Assembly: GCA_902489665.1 (NCBI GenBank)
Contig: CABUAT010000017.1
Coordinates: forward strand, 1-43,135
DNA length: 43,135 nt
Direction of reading: 5' to 3'
Source: an uncultured Collinsella sp.
GTDB taxonomy: Bacteria > Actinomycetota > Coriobacteriia > Coriobacteriales > Coriobacteriaceae
A program made the translations under genes and the position numbers. The stretch's first letter is position 1. Every line of letters starts with the position of its first letter. The notes below the pieces were generated by a model. That model was not told where the DNA came from. It did not search any database and saw only the letters and a program-made list of their open reading frames with translations. This document shows, piece by piece, positions 16,174 through 24,605 of this stretch.

Positions 16174-16698
16174 ATGGCTCGTAATCAGAAGCAGCAGCGC
16201 GAGGCCTCCGAGTTCGAGGAGCGCGTCGTTTACATCAACCGCGTGTCGAAGACCGTCAAGGGTGGTCGTCGCATGAGCCTCGTCGCTCTCGTCGTCGTTG
16301 GCGACGGCAAGGGCAACGTCGGCGTTGGCATGGGCAAGTCCGCTGAGGTGCCCCTGGCCATCTCCAAGGCATCTCTCGATGCCAAGAAGAACATGTTCCA
16401 CGTGCCGGTGACCGAGCAGGGCACCATCCCGCACGAGGTTCTCGGTCACTTTGGTGCCGGCCGCATCATCATCAAGCCCGCTGTCGAGGGTACCGGCGTT
16501 ATCGCCGGCGGCGCTGTGCGTCCCCTCTTTGAGCTTGCTGGCATCAAGAACGTCCTGTCCAAGTCGCTCGGTACCGACAACGGCCTCAACATCATCAAGG
16601 CTGCCGTCGAGGGCCTCAAGGAGCTCTCCAGCCCTGAGGACGTCGCGGCTCGCCGTGGCCTGACGGTCTCCGAGATGTTCGTCGGTAAGGAGAACTAA
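16174..16698 (+). CDS. rpsE: 30S ribosomal protein S5
   Basis: A 174-residue S5, involved in translational fidelity and mRNA unwinding at the entry channel. The double-stranded RNA-binding-like S5 fold is seen in VVYINRVSKTVKGGRRMSL and VVGDGKGNVGVGMGKSAEVP, followed by the C-terminal domain. rpmD starts 2 bases after the stop, so the two are translationally coupled. Confidence 0.98.
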   Translation: MARNQKQQREASEFEERVVYINRVSKTVKGGRRMSLVALVVVGDGKGNVGVGMGKSAEVPLAISKASLDAKKNMFHVPVTEQGTIPHEVLGHFGAGRIIIKPAVEGTGVIAGGAVRPLFELAGIKNVLSKSLGTDNGLNIIKAAVEGLKELSSPEDVAARRGLTVSEMFVGKEN

Positions 16699-16700
16699 GC

Positions 16701-16883
16701 ATGGCTGACACCATCAAGATCAAGCAGGTCCGCAGCACCAACGGTTGCAAGCAGGACCAGGTCCGTACTGTCCGTGCCCTCGGTCTCCACAGGATCCGCG
16801 AGGTTCGCGAGATTGCTGACAACGAGTCCGTCCGCGGCATGATCTTCAAGGTCAAGCACCTTGTCGAGATTGTAGAGGAGTAG
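16701..16883 (+). CDS. rpmD: 50S ribosomal protein L30
   Basis: A 60-residue L30. Seen: IKIKQVRSTNGCKQDQVRTV and LGLHRIREVREIADNESVRG, then a hydrophobic tail (KHLVEIVEE). It is 2 bases after rpsE and 3 bases before rplO, as expected in the spc operon. Confidence 0.97.
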   Translation: MADTIKIKQVRSTNGCKQDQVRTVRALGLHRIREVREIADNESVRGMIFKVKHLVEIVEE

Positions 16884-16886
16884 CAA

Positions 16887-17336
16887 ATGCAGCTTCACGA
16901 TCTTACTCCCGCGCCCGGTTCCACCAAGAACCGCAAGCGCGTCGGCCGTGGCAATTCTTCGGGTCACGGCACCACTTCTGGCCGCGGCCAGAAGGGCCAG
17001 GGTTCCCGCTCTGGCGGCACCAAGGGTGCCGGCTTCGAGGGTGGCCAGACTCCGCTGGCTATGCGTCTGCCCAAGCTTCCGGGCTTCCGCAACCCCCGTC
17101 GTATCGAGTACACCGCTGTTAACGTTGAGCGTCTTGAGCGTAAGTTCGAGGACGGCGCTGTGATCGACGGTGCCGCTCTTAAGGCCGCTCGCATCACCAA
17201 GAGCGAGTTCGAGCCCGTCAAGGTGCTCGGCAATGGTGAGCTCACCAAGAAGTTCACGGTCAAGGTCGACAAGGTCAGCGCTTCTGCGCAGGCCAAGATC
17301 GAGGCCGCCGGCGGAAAGGTCGAGCTGCCGTGCTAA
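16887..17336 (+). CDS. rplO: 50S ribosomal protein L15
   Basis: A 149-residue L15. The glycine-rich basic N-terminal extension (KKRVGRGNSSGHGTTSGRG-like) and the LPKLPGFRNPRR motif are clear, followed by the globular C-terminal half. Its last 7 bases overlap the GTG start of secY, so synthesis of the translocon subunit is coupled to L15. Confidence 0.98.
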   Translation: MQLHDLTPAPGSTKNRKRVGRGNSSGHGTTSGRGQKGQGSRSGGTKGAGFEGGQTPLAMRLPKLPGFRNPRRIEYTAVNVERLERKFEDGAVIDGAALKAARITKSEFEPVKVLGNGELTKKFTVKVDKVSASAQAKIEAAGGKVELPC

Positions 17337-18616
17337 ATGGTCTTAAGAATGCTTTCCGCATCAAAGAATTGCGCGAAAAGATTCTTTTTACCATAGCTAT
17401 GCTCGTCGTGTACCGCATTGGTGCGCACGTTCCTGTGCCCGGCATTCCCTTCCAGGGGATGCTGGGCCTTTTCTCGACCGATAACAATTCGGTCGCCGCA
17501 GGTGCTATGGCCCTCCTGAATCTTTTCTCTGGCGGCGCGTTGAGCTATGTGTCGGTGTTTTCGCTGGGCATCATGCCTTACATCACCAGCTCGATCATCC
17601 TCCAGATGCTCCAGGCCGTTGTGCCTTCCCTGCATGAGCTTGCCCGCGAGGGCGAGGTCGGTCAGACCAAGATTACGCAGTATTCGCGTTACCTCACCCT
17701 GGCTCTGGCAATCCTCAACTCCGTGGGTTACCTCTTCCTCTTTAAGAGCTTCGGCATCAGCTTTAATGGTGCCGGCGCTCCCGAGATCATCTTCGACCTC
17801 ATGATTGTCGGCACGCTCACCGCGGGCGCCATGCTGATCATGTGGATTGGTGAGCTCATCACCCAGCGCGGTATCGGCAATGGCATGTCGCTGATTATCT
17901 TTGCGAACATCATGGCCGGTCTGCCGCAGGCTATCTTCTCCAGCACCGAGGGCAATGCCGGTGGCATCATCACCATGGTGATCATCTGCGCCATCATCCT
18001 GCTGGTTATCCCGTTGATTGTTTTCCTTGAGCGCGGCCAGCGCCGCATCCCGGTCTCCTACGCTAAGCGCGTCGTGGGCCGTCGCATGATGGGTGGCCAG
18101 ACCACCTACCTGCCCATCAAGGTCAACACCGCGGGTGTCGTGCCGATCATCTTCGCTTCGGCGCTGCTGTACTTCCCGGCTCAGATTGCCGTGTTCTTCC
18201 CCGGCATCGGCTGGATCCAGGCAGTTGCCTCTGCGCTTTCGCGCGGCTGGCTCAACTGGGTGCTTAACGTTGTCCTCATCGTGTTCTTCGCGTACTTCTA
18301 CACCTCCATGGTGTTCAACCCCGATGACACGGCCGACAACCTTAAGAAGCAGGGCGGCTTTATTCCGGGCGTGCGTCCGGGTAGGGCTACCGCGGCCTAC
18401 ATCAAGAACGCGCTCAACAAGATCACGCTTCCCAGCGCTGTCTTTTTGGCGCTCATCGCCATCGTGCCTTCGATCATCTTCTCCTTCACGGGTAACCAGC
18501 TGATCCAGGCATTTGGCGGCACGTCCATCCTCATCATGGTCGGCGTCGTGCTCGACACGGTCGATAAGCTCGAAGGCCAGATCAAGATGTATGATTACGA
18601 TGGATTCTTTAAATAG
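17330..18616 (+). CDS. secY: Preprotein translocase subunit SecY
   Basis: A 428-residue ten-helix channel protein for Sec export and membrane insertion. The start is GTG at 17330 (residues MLNGLKNAFRIKELR), overlapping rplO; the family start matches. Visible: PFQGMLGLFSTDNN, LGIMPYITSSIILQML (helix 2, plug region), the cytoplasmic QRRIPVSYAKR loop, and the GFIPGVRPGRATAAYI loop that contacts SecA and ribosome. adk follows 18 bases after the stop. Confidence 0.98.
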   Translation: MLNGLKNAFRIKELREKILFTIAMLVVYRIGAHVPVPGIPFQGMLGLFSTDNNSVAAGAMALLNLFSGGALSYVSVFSLGIMPYITSSIILQMLQAVVPSLHELAREGEVGQTKITQYSRYLTLALAILNSVGYLFLFKSFGISFNGAGAPEIIFDLMIVGTLTAGAMLIMWIGELITQRGIGNGMSLIIFANIMAGLPQAIFSSTEGNAGGIITMVIICAIILLVIPLIVFLERGQRRIPVSYAKRVVGRRMMGGQTTYLPIKVNTAGVVPIIFASALLYFPAQIAVFFPGIGWIQAVASALSRGWLNWVLNVVLIVFFAYFYTSMVFNPDDTADNLKKQGGFIPGVRPGRATAAYIKNALNKITLPSAVFLALIAIVPSIIFSFTGNQLIQAFGGTSILIMVGVVLDTVDKLEGQIKMYDYDGFFK

Positions 18617-18634
18617 GCTAGAGGAGGATTGCTC

Positions 18635-19261
18635 ATGAACCTCGTATTGCTCGGAGCTCCGGGTGCCGGTAAGGGCACCGTCGCACAGGAGCTCGTCGCC
18701 GAGTTTGGCGTCGCCCACATTTCCACGGGCGACCTGCTGCGTGCTGCCGTCAAGGGTGGCACCGAGCTTGGTATTCAGGCTAAGAAGTACATGGACGCTG
18801 GCGAGCTCGTTCCCGACCAGCTCGTGATCGACCTTGTCAAGGAGCGCCTTGCCGCCGATGACGCCCAGCAGGGCTTCATCCTCGACGGCTTCCCGCGCAA
18901 CACCGCCCAGGCTGTGACGCTCGATTCCGAGCTCTCCGCCATGGGTCGCGAGATCGACTGCGCCCTTCTGGTCGACGTGGCCCCCGAGGTCATCATCGAT
19001 CGTCTGTCTTCGCGTCGCACCTGCCGCGCCTGCGGTTACACCGGCACCGCTGCCGATGCTACCTGCCCCAAGTGCTCCGGCGAGATGTATCAGCGCGACG
19101 ACGACAAGCCCGAGACCATCAAGAACCGTCTCGACGTCTACGAGAAGTCCACGAGCCCGCTCGTCGACTACTATCGTGGCCAGGGTCTGCTCAAGTCGGT
19201 CAACGGTGACCAGGCTCGCGAGACCGTGTACGGGGATGTCAAAGAGGCTCTCGGTCTATGA
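18635..19261 (+). CDS. adk: Adenylate kinase, zinc-LID type
   Basis: A 208-residue enzyme interconverting AMP + ATP and 2 ADP. P-loop GAPGAGKGT at 7-15, AMP-binding HISTGDLLRAA, and FILDGFPRN. The LID carries a four-cysteine zinc site (C130, C133, C144, C147) as in Gram-positive adenylate kinases. The ATG at 18635 is chosen because gaggagg lies 7 bases before it; a TTG at 18629 is too close. The stop overlaps the map start by 4 bases (ATGA). Confidence 0.97.
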   Translation: MNLVLLGAPGAGKGTVAQELVAEFGVAHISTGDLLRAAVKGGTELGIQAKKYMDAGELVPDQLVIDLVKERLAADDAQQGFILDGFPRNTAQAVTLDSELSAMGREIDCALLVDVAPEVIIDRLSSRRTCRACGYTGTAADATCPKCSGEMYQRDDDKPETIKNRLDVYEKSTSPLVDYYRGQGLLKSVNGDQARETVYGDVKEALGL

Positions 19262-20046
19262 TCAAGATTAAGTCTGCAACGCAAATCGAGCAGATGAAGA
19301 AGGCAGGAGCGCTATCTAAGATGGCGCTCCGCCACGTTGGAGCCATGGTGCGCCCCGGCGTTTCGACTTTTGAGCTCGATCAGCTCGCGGAGCAGATTAT
19401 CCGCATGCATGGCGGCACCCCGGCCTTTAAGGGTTACGGCGGGTTCCCGGGGACCATTTGCGCATCGATCAACGATGCCGTGGTCCACGGTATTCCCAAC
19501 CCCGACATGATCCTGCGCGATGGCGATATCATCTCCATCGATACGGGAGCCGTTGTCGACGGTTGGGTCGGCGATAACGCTTGGACGTTTTTCGTCGGCA
19601 CCCCCACGCCCGAAGCCAAGGCTTTGTGCGAGGTCACGCGCGATTGCCTTAAGGCTGCCATCGAGCAGGCTGTTCCCGGTAACCATATCGGGGACGTCGG
19701 TTATGCCGTTCAGTCCCTCGCCGAGTCTCACGGTTACGGCGTGCTTCGTGATTATGTGGGCCATGGCATTGGCCGCGTGATGCACGAGGACCCCAACGTT
19801 CCTAACTATGGAAAGAAGGGGAGGGGCGTTCGCCTCCAGGCCGGCATGGTCATTGCCATCGAGCCGATGGTTACGATGGGTTCCAACCATGTGAGCACGG
19901 GCTCCGACGGTTGGATTGTTACGACCAACGACCACCTGCCCGCCGCGCACTACGAGAACACCGTCGCCATCACCAATGACGGTCCGGTGATTCTCACCAC
20001 AGATGCACAAGGTGCTTGGTGTTCGCTCCAAGGCGGAGAAATGTAA
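19258..20046 (+). CDS. map: Type I methionine aminopeptidase
   Basis: A 262-residue M24 peptidase removing N-terminal methionine from new proteins. Metal ligands D95 (SIDTG) and D106 (VGDNAW), H169 (GHGIG) and E202 (AIEPM) are present, with the final Glu in a QG-rich tail a little longer than the minimal family length. It overlaps adk by 4 bases and is the last gene before a 104-base gap to infA. Confidence 0.97.
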   Translation: MIKIKSATQIEQMKKAGALSKMALRHVGAMVRPGVSTFELDQLAEQIIRMHGGTPAFKGYGGFPGTICASINDAVVHGIPNPDMILRDGDIISIDTGAVVDGWVGDNAWTFFVGTPTPEAKALCEVTRDCLKAAIEQAVPGNHIGDVGYAVQSLAESHGYGVLRDYVGHGIGRVMHEDPNVPNYGKKGRGVRLQAGMVIAIEPMVTMGSNHVSTGSDGWIVTTNDHLPAAHYENTVAITNDGPVILTTDAQGAWCSLQGGEM

Positions 20047-20150
20047 CAAGTTCCACTTAGTTGTGGAGCCATTACGAAGTTATTACGATGCGTGCATACG
20101 TGTTGTAGAATACTCAATCGCTGTCGTTTTCTAGAGAAAGATGATTGCTT
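20047..20150 (+). promoter_or_regulatory. map-infA spacer with possible promoter
   Basis: Locally AT-richer than its neighbours. tagaat at 20106-20111 could be a -10 with a poor -35 (ttacga, 20083-20088) 17 bases upstream. The ribosome site for infA is agaaag. An internal promoter for the infA-rpmJ-rpsM part is plausible but weakly supported. Confidence 0.3.
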
Positions 20151-20369
20151 GTGAAGAAGGAAGACGCAATTGAGCTCGAGGGTACGGTAAAAGAGCCGCT
20201 GCCCAACGCCATGTTTAAGGTCGAGCTCGAGAACGGTCATTCGGTTCTGTGCAACATTTCTGGCAAGATCCGAATGAATTACATCCGCATTCTCCCCGGT
20301 GACAGGGTTGTCGTGGAGCTTTCCCCGTACGACCTGACCCGCGGCCGCATCACCTATCGCTATAAATAG
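20151..20369 (+). CDS. infA: Translation initiation factor IF-1
   Basis: A 72-residue S1/OB-fold factor occupying the A site during initiation. EDAIELEGTVKEPLPNAMFK and MNYIRILPGDRVVVELSPYD are near-universal IF-1 sequence. The GTG at 20151 gives the standard length of 72. An in-frame TTG 6 bases upstream would add two residues and cannot be excluded. Standard position between map and rpmJ. Confidence 0.96.
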   Translation: MKKEDAIELEGTVKEPLPNAMFKVELENGHSVLCNISGKIRMNYIRILPGDRVVVELSPYDLTRGRITYRYK

Positions 20370-20379
20370 CGGCACGCAT

Positions 20380-20467
20380 ACACGCTCTTTTCCGACTGCA
20401 GGCTTAGCTCAACCTACGGTCGGTTTGCGTGTGAAGACCAGCCATAGTTTTAAACGCCTGCGGCTGG
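20380..20467 (+). ncRNA. Structured RNA leader upstream of rpmJ
   Basis: Within the 147-base infA-rpmJ gap, nested complementary segments form acacgc (20380-20385) / gcgtgt (20427-20432) enclosing ccgactg..agg / cct..cggtcgg (20392-20423), followed by ccagcc (20438-20443) / ggctgg (20462-20467). This resembles a cis-acting ribosomal-protein leader for rpmJ-rpsM-rpsK-rpsD-rpoA. The ligand protein is not known; S4 is the textbook regulator of alpha operons in other bacteria. I do not recognise a named motif. Confidence 0.4.
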
Positions 20468-20516
20468 GCGAGTAGATAGTAGGGAAGTAGTTTGAGCGCT
20501 ACCGAAAGGAAGAACG

Positions 20517-20630
20517 ATGAAGGTACGTCCTTCGGTCAAGAAGATGTGCGATAAGTGCAAAATCATTAGGCGCCATGGCAAGGTCCTCGTCATTTGCGAG
20601 AACCCCCGTCATAAGCAGCGTCAGGGTTAA
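20517..20630 (+). CDS. rpmJ: 50S ribosomal protein L36
   Basis: A 37-residue L36. Zinc ligands C11, C14, C27 and H32 are all present (KMCDKCKIIRR ... VICENPRHKQRQG). It starts MKVRPSVKK with gaaagga upstream. Invariant place between infA and rpsM. Confidence 0.97.
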   Translation: MKVRPSVKKMCDKCKIIRRHGKVLVICENPRHKQRQG

Positions 20631-20644
20631 GAGAGGAGACTACG

Positions 20645-21019
20645 TTGGCCCGTATTAATGGTGTCGACCTCCCGCGTGAGAAGCGCGTTGAGATCGGTCT
20701 GACCTACATTTACGGCATCGGCCGCACCACTGCGACGAAGATTTGCGTCGAGTGCAACGTTAACGTGGATACGCGCGTTAAGGACCTCACCGAGGATGAG
20801 GTTAATGCCATCCGCGATTATATCGATAAGAACCAGATCATGGTTGAGGGCGACCTCCGCCGTGAGCGCAACCAGAACGTCAAGCGCCTTATGGACATCG
20901 GCTGCAACCGCGGCCTTCGTCACCGCAAGGGCCTCCCGGTCCGCGGCCAGCGCACCCACACTAACGCTCGTACCCGCAAGGGCCCGAAGCGTCAGATCGG
21001 TGCTAAGAAGAAGAAATAA
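20645..21019 (+). CDS. rpsM: 30S ribosomal protein S13
   Basis: A 124-residue S13, contacting the tRNAs and bridging to L5. Recognised by ARINGVDLPREKRVEIGLTY, YGIGRTTA and the basic C-terminal tail RGQRTHTNARTRKGPKR. TTG start at 20645 with gagagga before it. It follows rpmJ by 14 bases. Confidence 0.98.
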   Translation: MARINGVDLPREKRVEIGLTYIYGIGRTTATKICVECNVNVDTRVKDLTEDEVNAIRDYIDKNQIMVEGDLRRERNQNVKRLMDIGCNRGLRHRKGLPVRGQRTHTNARTRKGPKRQIGAKKKK

Positions 21020-21033
21020 GGAGCGCTAGATAG

Positions 21034-21438
21034 ATGGCTACTGCTAAGAAGAACGTTCGCGCTGCCCGTCTGAAGCGCGCGGACCGTAAGAACATTTCCG
21101 TGGGCCAGGCTCACATTCGTTCTACGTTCAACAACACGATCGTTTCGATCACCGATCCCCAGGGCAACGTCATTTCCTGGAAGTCGGCTGGCCAGGTGGG
21201 CTTCAAGGGCTCCCGTAAGTCCACGCCGTTCGCTGCCCAGATGGCTGCCGAGGCTGCTGCCAAGCAGGCCATGGAGCACGGTATGAAGAAGGTTTCCGTC
21301 TTCGTCAAGGGCCCCGGCTCCGGTCGTGAGACCGCCATCCGCTCCCTCCAGGCTGCTGGCCTCGAGGTCTCGAGCATCCAGGACAAGACCCCCATTCCGC
21401 ACAACGGCTGCCGCCCCAAGAAGCGTCGCCGCGTGTAA
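21034..21438 (+). CDS. rpsK: 30S ribosomal protein S11
   Basis: A 134-residue S11 of the platform. Seen: HIRSTFNNTIVSITDPQGNV, KGSRKSTPFAAQMAAEAAAK, FVKGPGSGRETAIRSLQAAG and the C-terminal PHNGCRPKKRRRV. The spacing of 14 bases to rpsM and 19 to rpsD suggests one transcript. Confidence 0.98.
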   Translation: MATAKKNVRAARLKRADRKNISVGQAHIRSTFNNTIVSITDPQGNVISWKSAGQVGFKGSRKSTPFAAQMAAEAAAKQAMEHGMKKVSVFVKGPGSGRETAIRSLQAAGLEVSSIQDKTPIPHNGCRPKKRRRV

Positions 21439-21457
21439 CTGAAAGGATCGTATCAAT

Positions 21458-22054
21458 ATGGCAATCGACAGGACTCCTGTTCTTAAGCGCTGCCGTCAGC
21501 TCGGGATCGATCCCGCTGAGCTCGGTTACAGCAGCAAGAAGGAATCTATCCGTCAGCCCAAGCGCCGTCGCAAGGAATCTGAGTACGGCATGCAGCTGCG
21601 CGAGAAGCAGAAGGTCAAGTTCATCTATGGCGTTCTGGAGAAGCAGTTCCACGGCTACTTCAACAAGGCCCGTAAGATGAACGGCGTCACCGGTGAGAAC
21701 CTCATGATCATTCTTGAGTCTCGCCTCGACAACGTCGTCTTTCGTCTTGGCTTCGCCCGCACCCGCAAAGAGGCTCGTCAGTCCGTCCGTCACGGTCACT
21801 TCACCGTGAACGGCAAGCGCGTGGACATCCCGTCCTACCGCGTCAAGGCCGGCGACGTCGTCGCTGTCGGCGAGAAGTTCCGTGACCTCCTCCCCATCAA
21901 GGAGGCCCTGATTTCCTCCGAGCGCTTTGAGGTCCCTGGCTGGCTCGAGGTCGATATCGAGAAGCTGTCTGGTAACGTGCTCGCTCTGCCGACGCGTGAG
22001 CAGATCAGCGGTGATATCAACGAGCAGCTCATCGTCGAGCTCTACTCTAAGTAG
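21458..22054 (+). CDS. rpsD: 30S ribosomal protein S4
   Basis: A 198-residue S4, a primary 16S binder and the autoregulator of the alpha operon in E. coli. The N-terminus lacks the long cysteine-rich zinc region of some S4 proteins (only C12 in LKRCRQLGID). The S4 RNA-binding motif LDNVVFRLGFARTRKEARQS is intact. It lies in the alpha operon here, as in E. coli, rather than standing alone as in Bacillus. Confidence 0.97.
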   Translation: MAIDRTPVLKRCRQLGIDPAELGYSSKKESIRQPKRRRKESEYGMQLREKQKVKFIYGVLEKQFHGYFNKARKMNGVTGENLMIILESRLDNVVFRLGFARTRKEARQSVRHGHFTVNGKRVDIPSYRVKAGDVVAVGEKFRDLLPIKEALISSERFEVPGWLEVDIEKLSGNVLALPTREQISGDINEQLIVELYSK

Positions 22055-22086
22055 TCCATCCGGGCTGCTGAGGCTGGAGGTAATAC

Positions 22087-23028
22087 ATGTCAGAATTCAT
22101 TAGGCCTCAGGTTCAGGTCGAAGAGATCAACGAGACGTCTGCTCGTGTCTCCGTCGAGCCGCTCGAGCGTGGCTACGGCGATACGCTGGGTAACTCCCTT
22201 CGTCGCGTTCTTCTGTCTTCGCTCGAGGGTGCCGCCGTCGAGGCTATTCAGATCGATGGTGCGCAGCACGAGTTCATGACCATCCCTAACATGGTCGAGG
22301 ATGTCACTGACATCGTCCTGAATGTCAAGGGTCTTGTCTTCAGGGCTCTCGGCACGACCGACGAGGCGACCGCCACCATCTCGGTTGACGGCCCCTGCGA
22401 GGTCACCGGTGCGGACTTCTTTATTCCGTCCGAGTTTGAGCTGGTCAACCCCGAGCAGCACATCGCTACGCTCACCGAGGGCGGCCATCTCACCATGAGC
22501 ATGCGCATCGGCTATGGCCGCGGCTATGTTTCTGGCGAGGCCAACAAGCGCGACAACGATCCCATCGGTGTGATCCACGTCGACTCGCTGTACTCGCCGG
22601 TTTCCCGTTGCGCCAAGCTCGTTGAGGCTTGCCGTGTCGGTCAGCACACCGACTACGACCGCCTTGTCCTCGAGATCGAGACCAACGGCTCCATCGCCCC
22701 GCGCGACGCCGTAGTCCAGGCTGCCAATATCATCAACCAGCATATGGCCGCCTTTATGAACCTTGCCGAGACCCCCGAGGTCGAGGAGGAGGCTTCGATC
22801 TTCGCTCCCGAGGTCACCAACGACAACGCCGAGCTGGACAAGCAGATCGAGGATCTGGACCTTTCCGTCCGTTCCTACAACTGCCTTAAGCGCGCCAGCA
22901 TTCACTCGGTCCGTCAGCTCGTTGAGTTCTCGGAGAATGATCTGCTCAACATCCGTAACTTCGGTGTTAAGTCGATCGAGGAAGTGAAGGACAAGCTTGA
23001 GTCCATGGGCCTGAGCCTGAAGGCTTAA
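22087..23028 (+). CDS. rpoA: RNA polymerase alpha subunit
   Basis: A 313-residue alpha subunit. N-terminal assembly domain to about residue 230 (GYGDTLGNSLRRVLLSSLEG; the EVEEEASIFAPEV linker follows) and a C-terminal DNA/activator-binding domain (SVRSYNCLKRASIHSVRQL ... LLNIRNFGVKSIEEVKDKL). The linker is acidic. It is followed by rplQ after 30 bases. Confidence 0.98.
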   Translation: MSEFIRPQVQVEEINETSARVSVEPLERGYGDTLGNSLRRVLLSSLEGAAVEAIQIDGAQHEFMTIPNMVEDVTDIVLNVKGLVFRALGTTDEATATISVDGPCEVTGADFFIPSEFELVNPEQHIATLTEGGHLTMSMRIGYGRGYVSGEANKRDNDPIGVIHVDSLYSPVSRCAKLVEACRVGQHTDYDRLVLEIETNGSIAPRDAVVQAANIINQHMAAFMNLAETPEVEEEASIFAPEVTNDNAELDKQIEDLDLSVRSYNCLKRASIHSVRQLVEFSENDLLNIRNFGVKSIEEVKDKLESMGLSLKA

Positions 23029-23058
23029 TGCTTCGCATATTTGAGGAGAAACTAGACC

Positions 23059-23526
23059 ATGCGTCACAACGTTAAGAAGGGCCTGAAGCTCGGCACCGAT
23101 GCGAGCCACACCAAGGCCATGAAGAAGAGCCTTGCTAAGGCCCTCTTCGAGAACGACCGCATCAAGACCACCGAGACCCGCGCTAAGGCGCTGCGTTCGG
23201 TCGTCGATCCGATCATCACCTGGGCCAAGAAGGGCGACCTGCACTCTCGTCGTCTGGCTATCGCCAAGCTCGGTGATAAGCAGCTCGTTGCCGAGATCTT
23301 CGACAAGGCTGCCCAGGGCATGTGGCAGGACCGCAACGGCGGTTACACCCGCATCATGAAGCTCGGCAACCGCAAGGGCGACAACGCTCCCATCGTTATC
23401 ATGGAGCTCGTCACCGAGCCTTGCACGCCTAAGGCCAAGAAGGCTGCTCCGGCCCCCAAGATGGCCGCTGCTCCCAAGAAGGTCGAGGCTGTCGAGGAGG
23501 CTCCTGCTGAGGAGACCGCTGAGTAG
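23059..23526 (+). CDS. rplQ: 50S ribosomal protein L17
   Basis: A 155-residue L17. The core (to about residue 118) shows MRHNVKKGLKLGTDASHTKA and NDRIKTTETRAKALRSVVDP. A low-complexity Ala/Pro/Lys/Glu tail of about 35 residues follows, longer than the E. coli protein and similar to tails in other high-GC Gram-positives. It is the last gene of the ribosomal unit; a strong terminator follows 26 bases later. Confidence 0.97.
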   Translation: MRHNVKKGLKLGTDASHTKAMKKSLAKALFENDRIKTTETRAKALRSVVDPIITWAKKGDLHSRRLAIAKLGDKQLVAEIFDKAAQGMWQDRNGGYTRIMKLGNRKGDNAPIVIMELVTEPCTPKAKKAAPAPKMAAAPKKVEAVEEAPAEETAE

Positions 23527-23552
23527 ACATTCCGTCTGCATAGGCTATATTC

Positions 23553-23584
23553 GAGGGGTACGTTCGCGTACCCCTCTTTTTTTT
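23553..23584 (+). terminator. Strong intrinsic terminator of the ribosomal operon
   Basis: Perfect 10-bp stem gaggggtacg / cgtacccctc with a TTCG tetraloop, then eight T. A textbook terminator, ending the rplE-to-rplQ transcript. Confidence 0.96.
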
Positions 23585-23619
23585 GTCGCGATACCGTTGC
23601 TTGTTTGTTGGGAGCGCCC

Positions 23620-24444
23620 ATGACTGCGCCGTCTGATTTCAATTTGACCCCCGAGCTTGACGCCACGCTCGTATTTCGCGTGGCCTATGATGGCTCGTCG
23701 TATAGCGGATTTGCCGAGCAGCCGGGACAGACGACGGTTGCGGGTGAGCTGCGTCGAGCCATCGAGACGCTGCTTCGCCGTCCGATCGATCTGACGTGCG
23801 CAGGTCGTACCGATGCCGGCGTGCATGCCGTGGCTCAGTACATCAGCGTGCCCGTAACGGACGCTGAGCTCGCCCTTACGCGCCGTAGGTGGCTGCGGGC
23901 TATGGATGCCCTGCTGCCTAAAGATATCGCCATAAACGAGGTCTACAGGGCCCGTAAGGGCTTTTCTGCACGCTTTGACGCGCGTTCCCGTACGTATACG
24001 TACCGTATTGCCGATCGCGATGCGCGCCCCGTGCTGTCCTGTGGTGCCGTGTGGTGGCATCGCTATCCCTTGGACGTCGAGGCCATGTCTGCGGCCTGTC
24101 CCGCGCTTTTGGGTGAGCAGGACTTTAAGAGCTTTTGCAAGGTCGCCTCTGCCGTGGGCAAGCCTACGCACCGCTGCGTGATGCGGGCCGAGTTTGGCCA
24201 TGAGGTTGCGTTTGGCGAGGACATCCTGACGTTTACCATCGAGGGCAATGCGTTTCTGCATTCGATGGTCCGCACGATCGTGGGCACGCTTGTCGAGATT
24301 GGCATGCATCGCCGTAAACCCGAGTGGATGCGCGAGGTCATCGATGCTTGCGATCGTACCGCTGCGGGCCCCACGGCTCCTGCCTGCGGCCTTACGTTTA
24401 TGGGCGTGGATTACGATCCCGCCGAGCTTGTCGTGCTCGACTAG
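23620..24444 (+). CDS. truA: tRNA pseudouridine(38-40) synthase TruA
   Basis: A 274-residue TruA. The catalytic aspartate D65 lies in GRTDAGVHA. FRVAYDGSSYSGFAEQPGQ and the C-terminal FLHSMVRTIVGTLVEIG are typical. ATG at 23620 is preferred (gggag 5 bases before) over an in-frame TTG at 23605. It isomerises uridines 38-40 of tRNA anticodon stems. truA after rplQ is a common order; here it lies beyond the terminator and has its own unit. Confidence 0.96.
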   Translation: MTAPSDFNLTPELDATLVFRVAYDGSSYSGFAEQPGQTTVAGELRRAIETLLRRPIDLTCAGRTDAGVHAVAQYISVPVTDAELALTRRRWLRAMDALLPKDIAINEVYRARKGFSARFDARSRTYTYRIADRDARPVLSCGAVWWHRYPLDVEAMSAACPALLGEQDFKSFCKVASAVGKPTHRCVMRAEFGHEVAFGEDILTFTIEGNAFLHSMVRTIVGTLVEIGMHRRKPEWMREVIDACDRTAAGPTAPACGLTFMGVDYDPAELVVLD

Positions 24445-24562
24445 GGGAGGGCTTGACGCGCCGTTCGTCGGCATCTGTCATCTGTGGGCTGCGCGTGTGC
24501 AACATCTGTTCTTGGCGTGCAGTGCAACCGGTGTCTCATTGCTTTTATTTATGGGGTGTACC

Positions 24563-24604
24563 ATGAACCACGGTTTGATTCATTGCTGTCGAGAGGACGG
24601 ATAA
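24563..24604 (+). CDS. Possible 13-codon leader ORF
   Basis: ATG with ggggtg just before it, encoding MNHGLIHCCREDG and ending one base before the TTG of the next gene. It could couple translation to that weak start or be a chance frame. The rest of 24445-24605 shows nothing recognisable. Confidence 0.25.
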   Translation: MNHGLIHCCREDG

Positions 24605-24605
24605 C

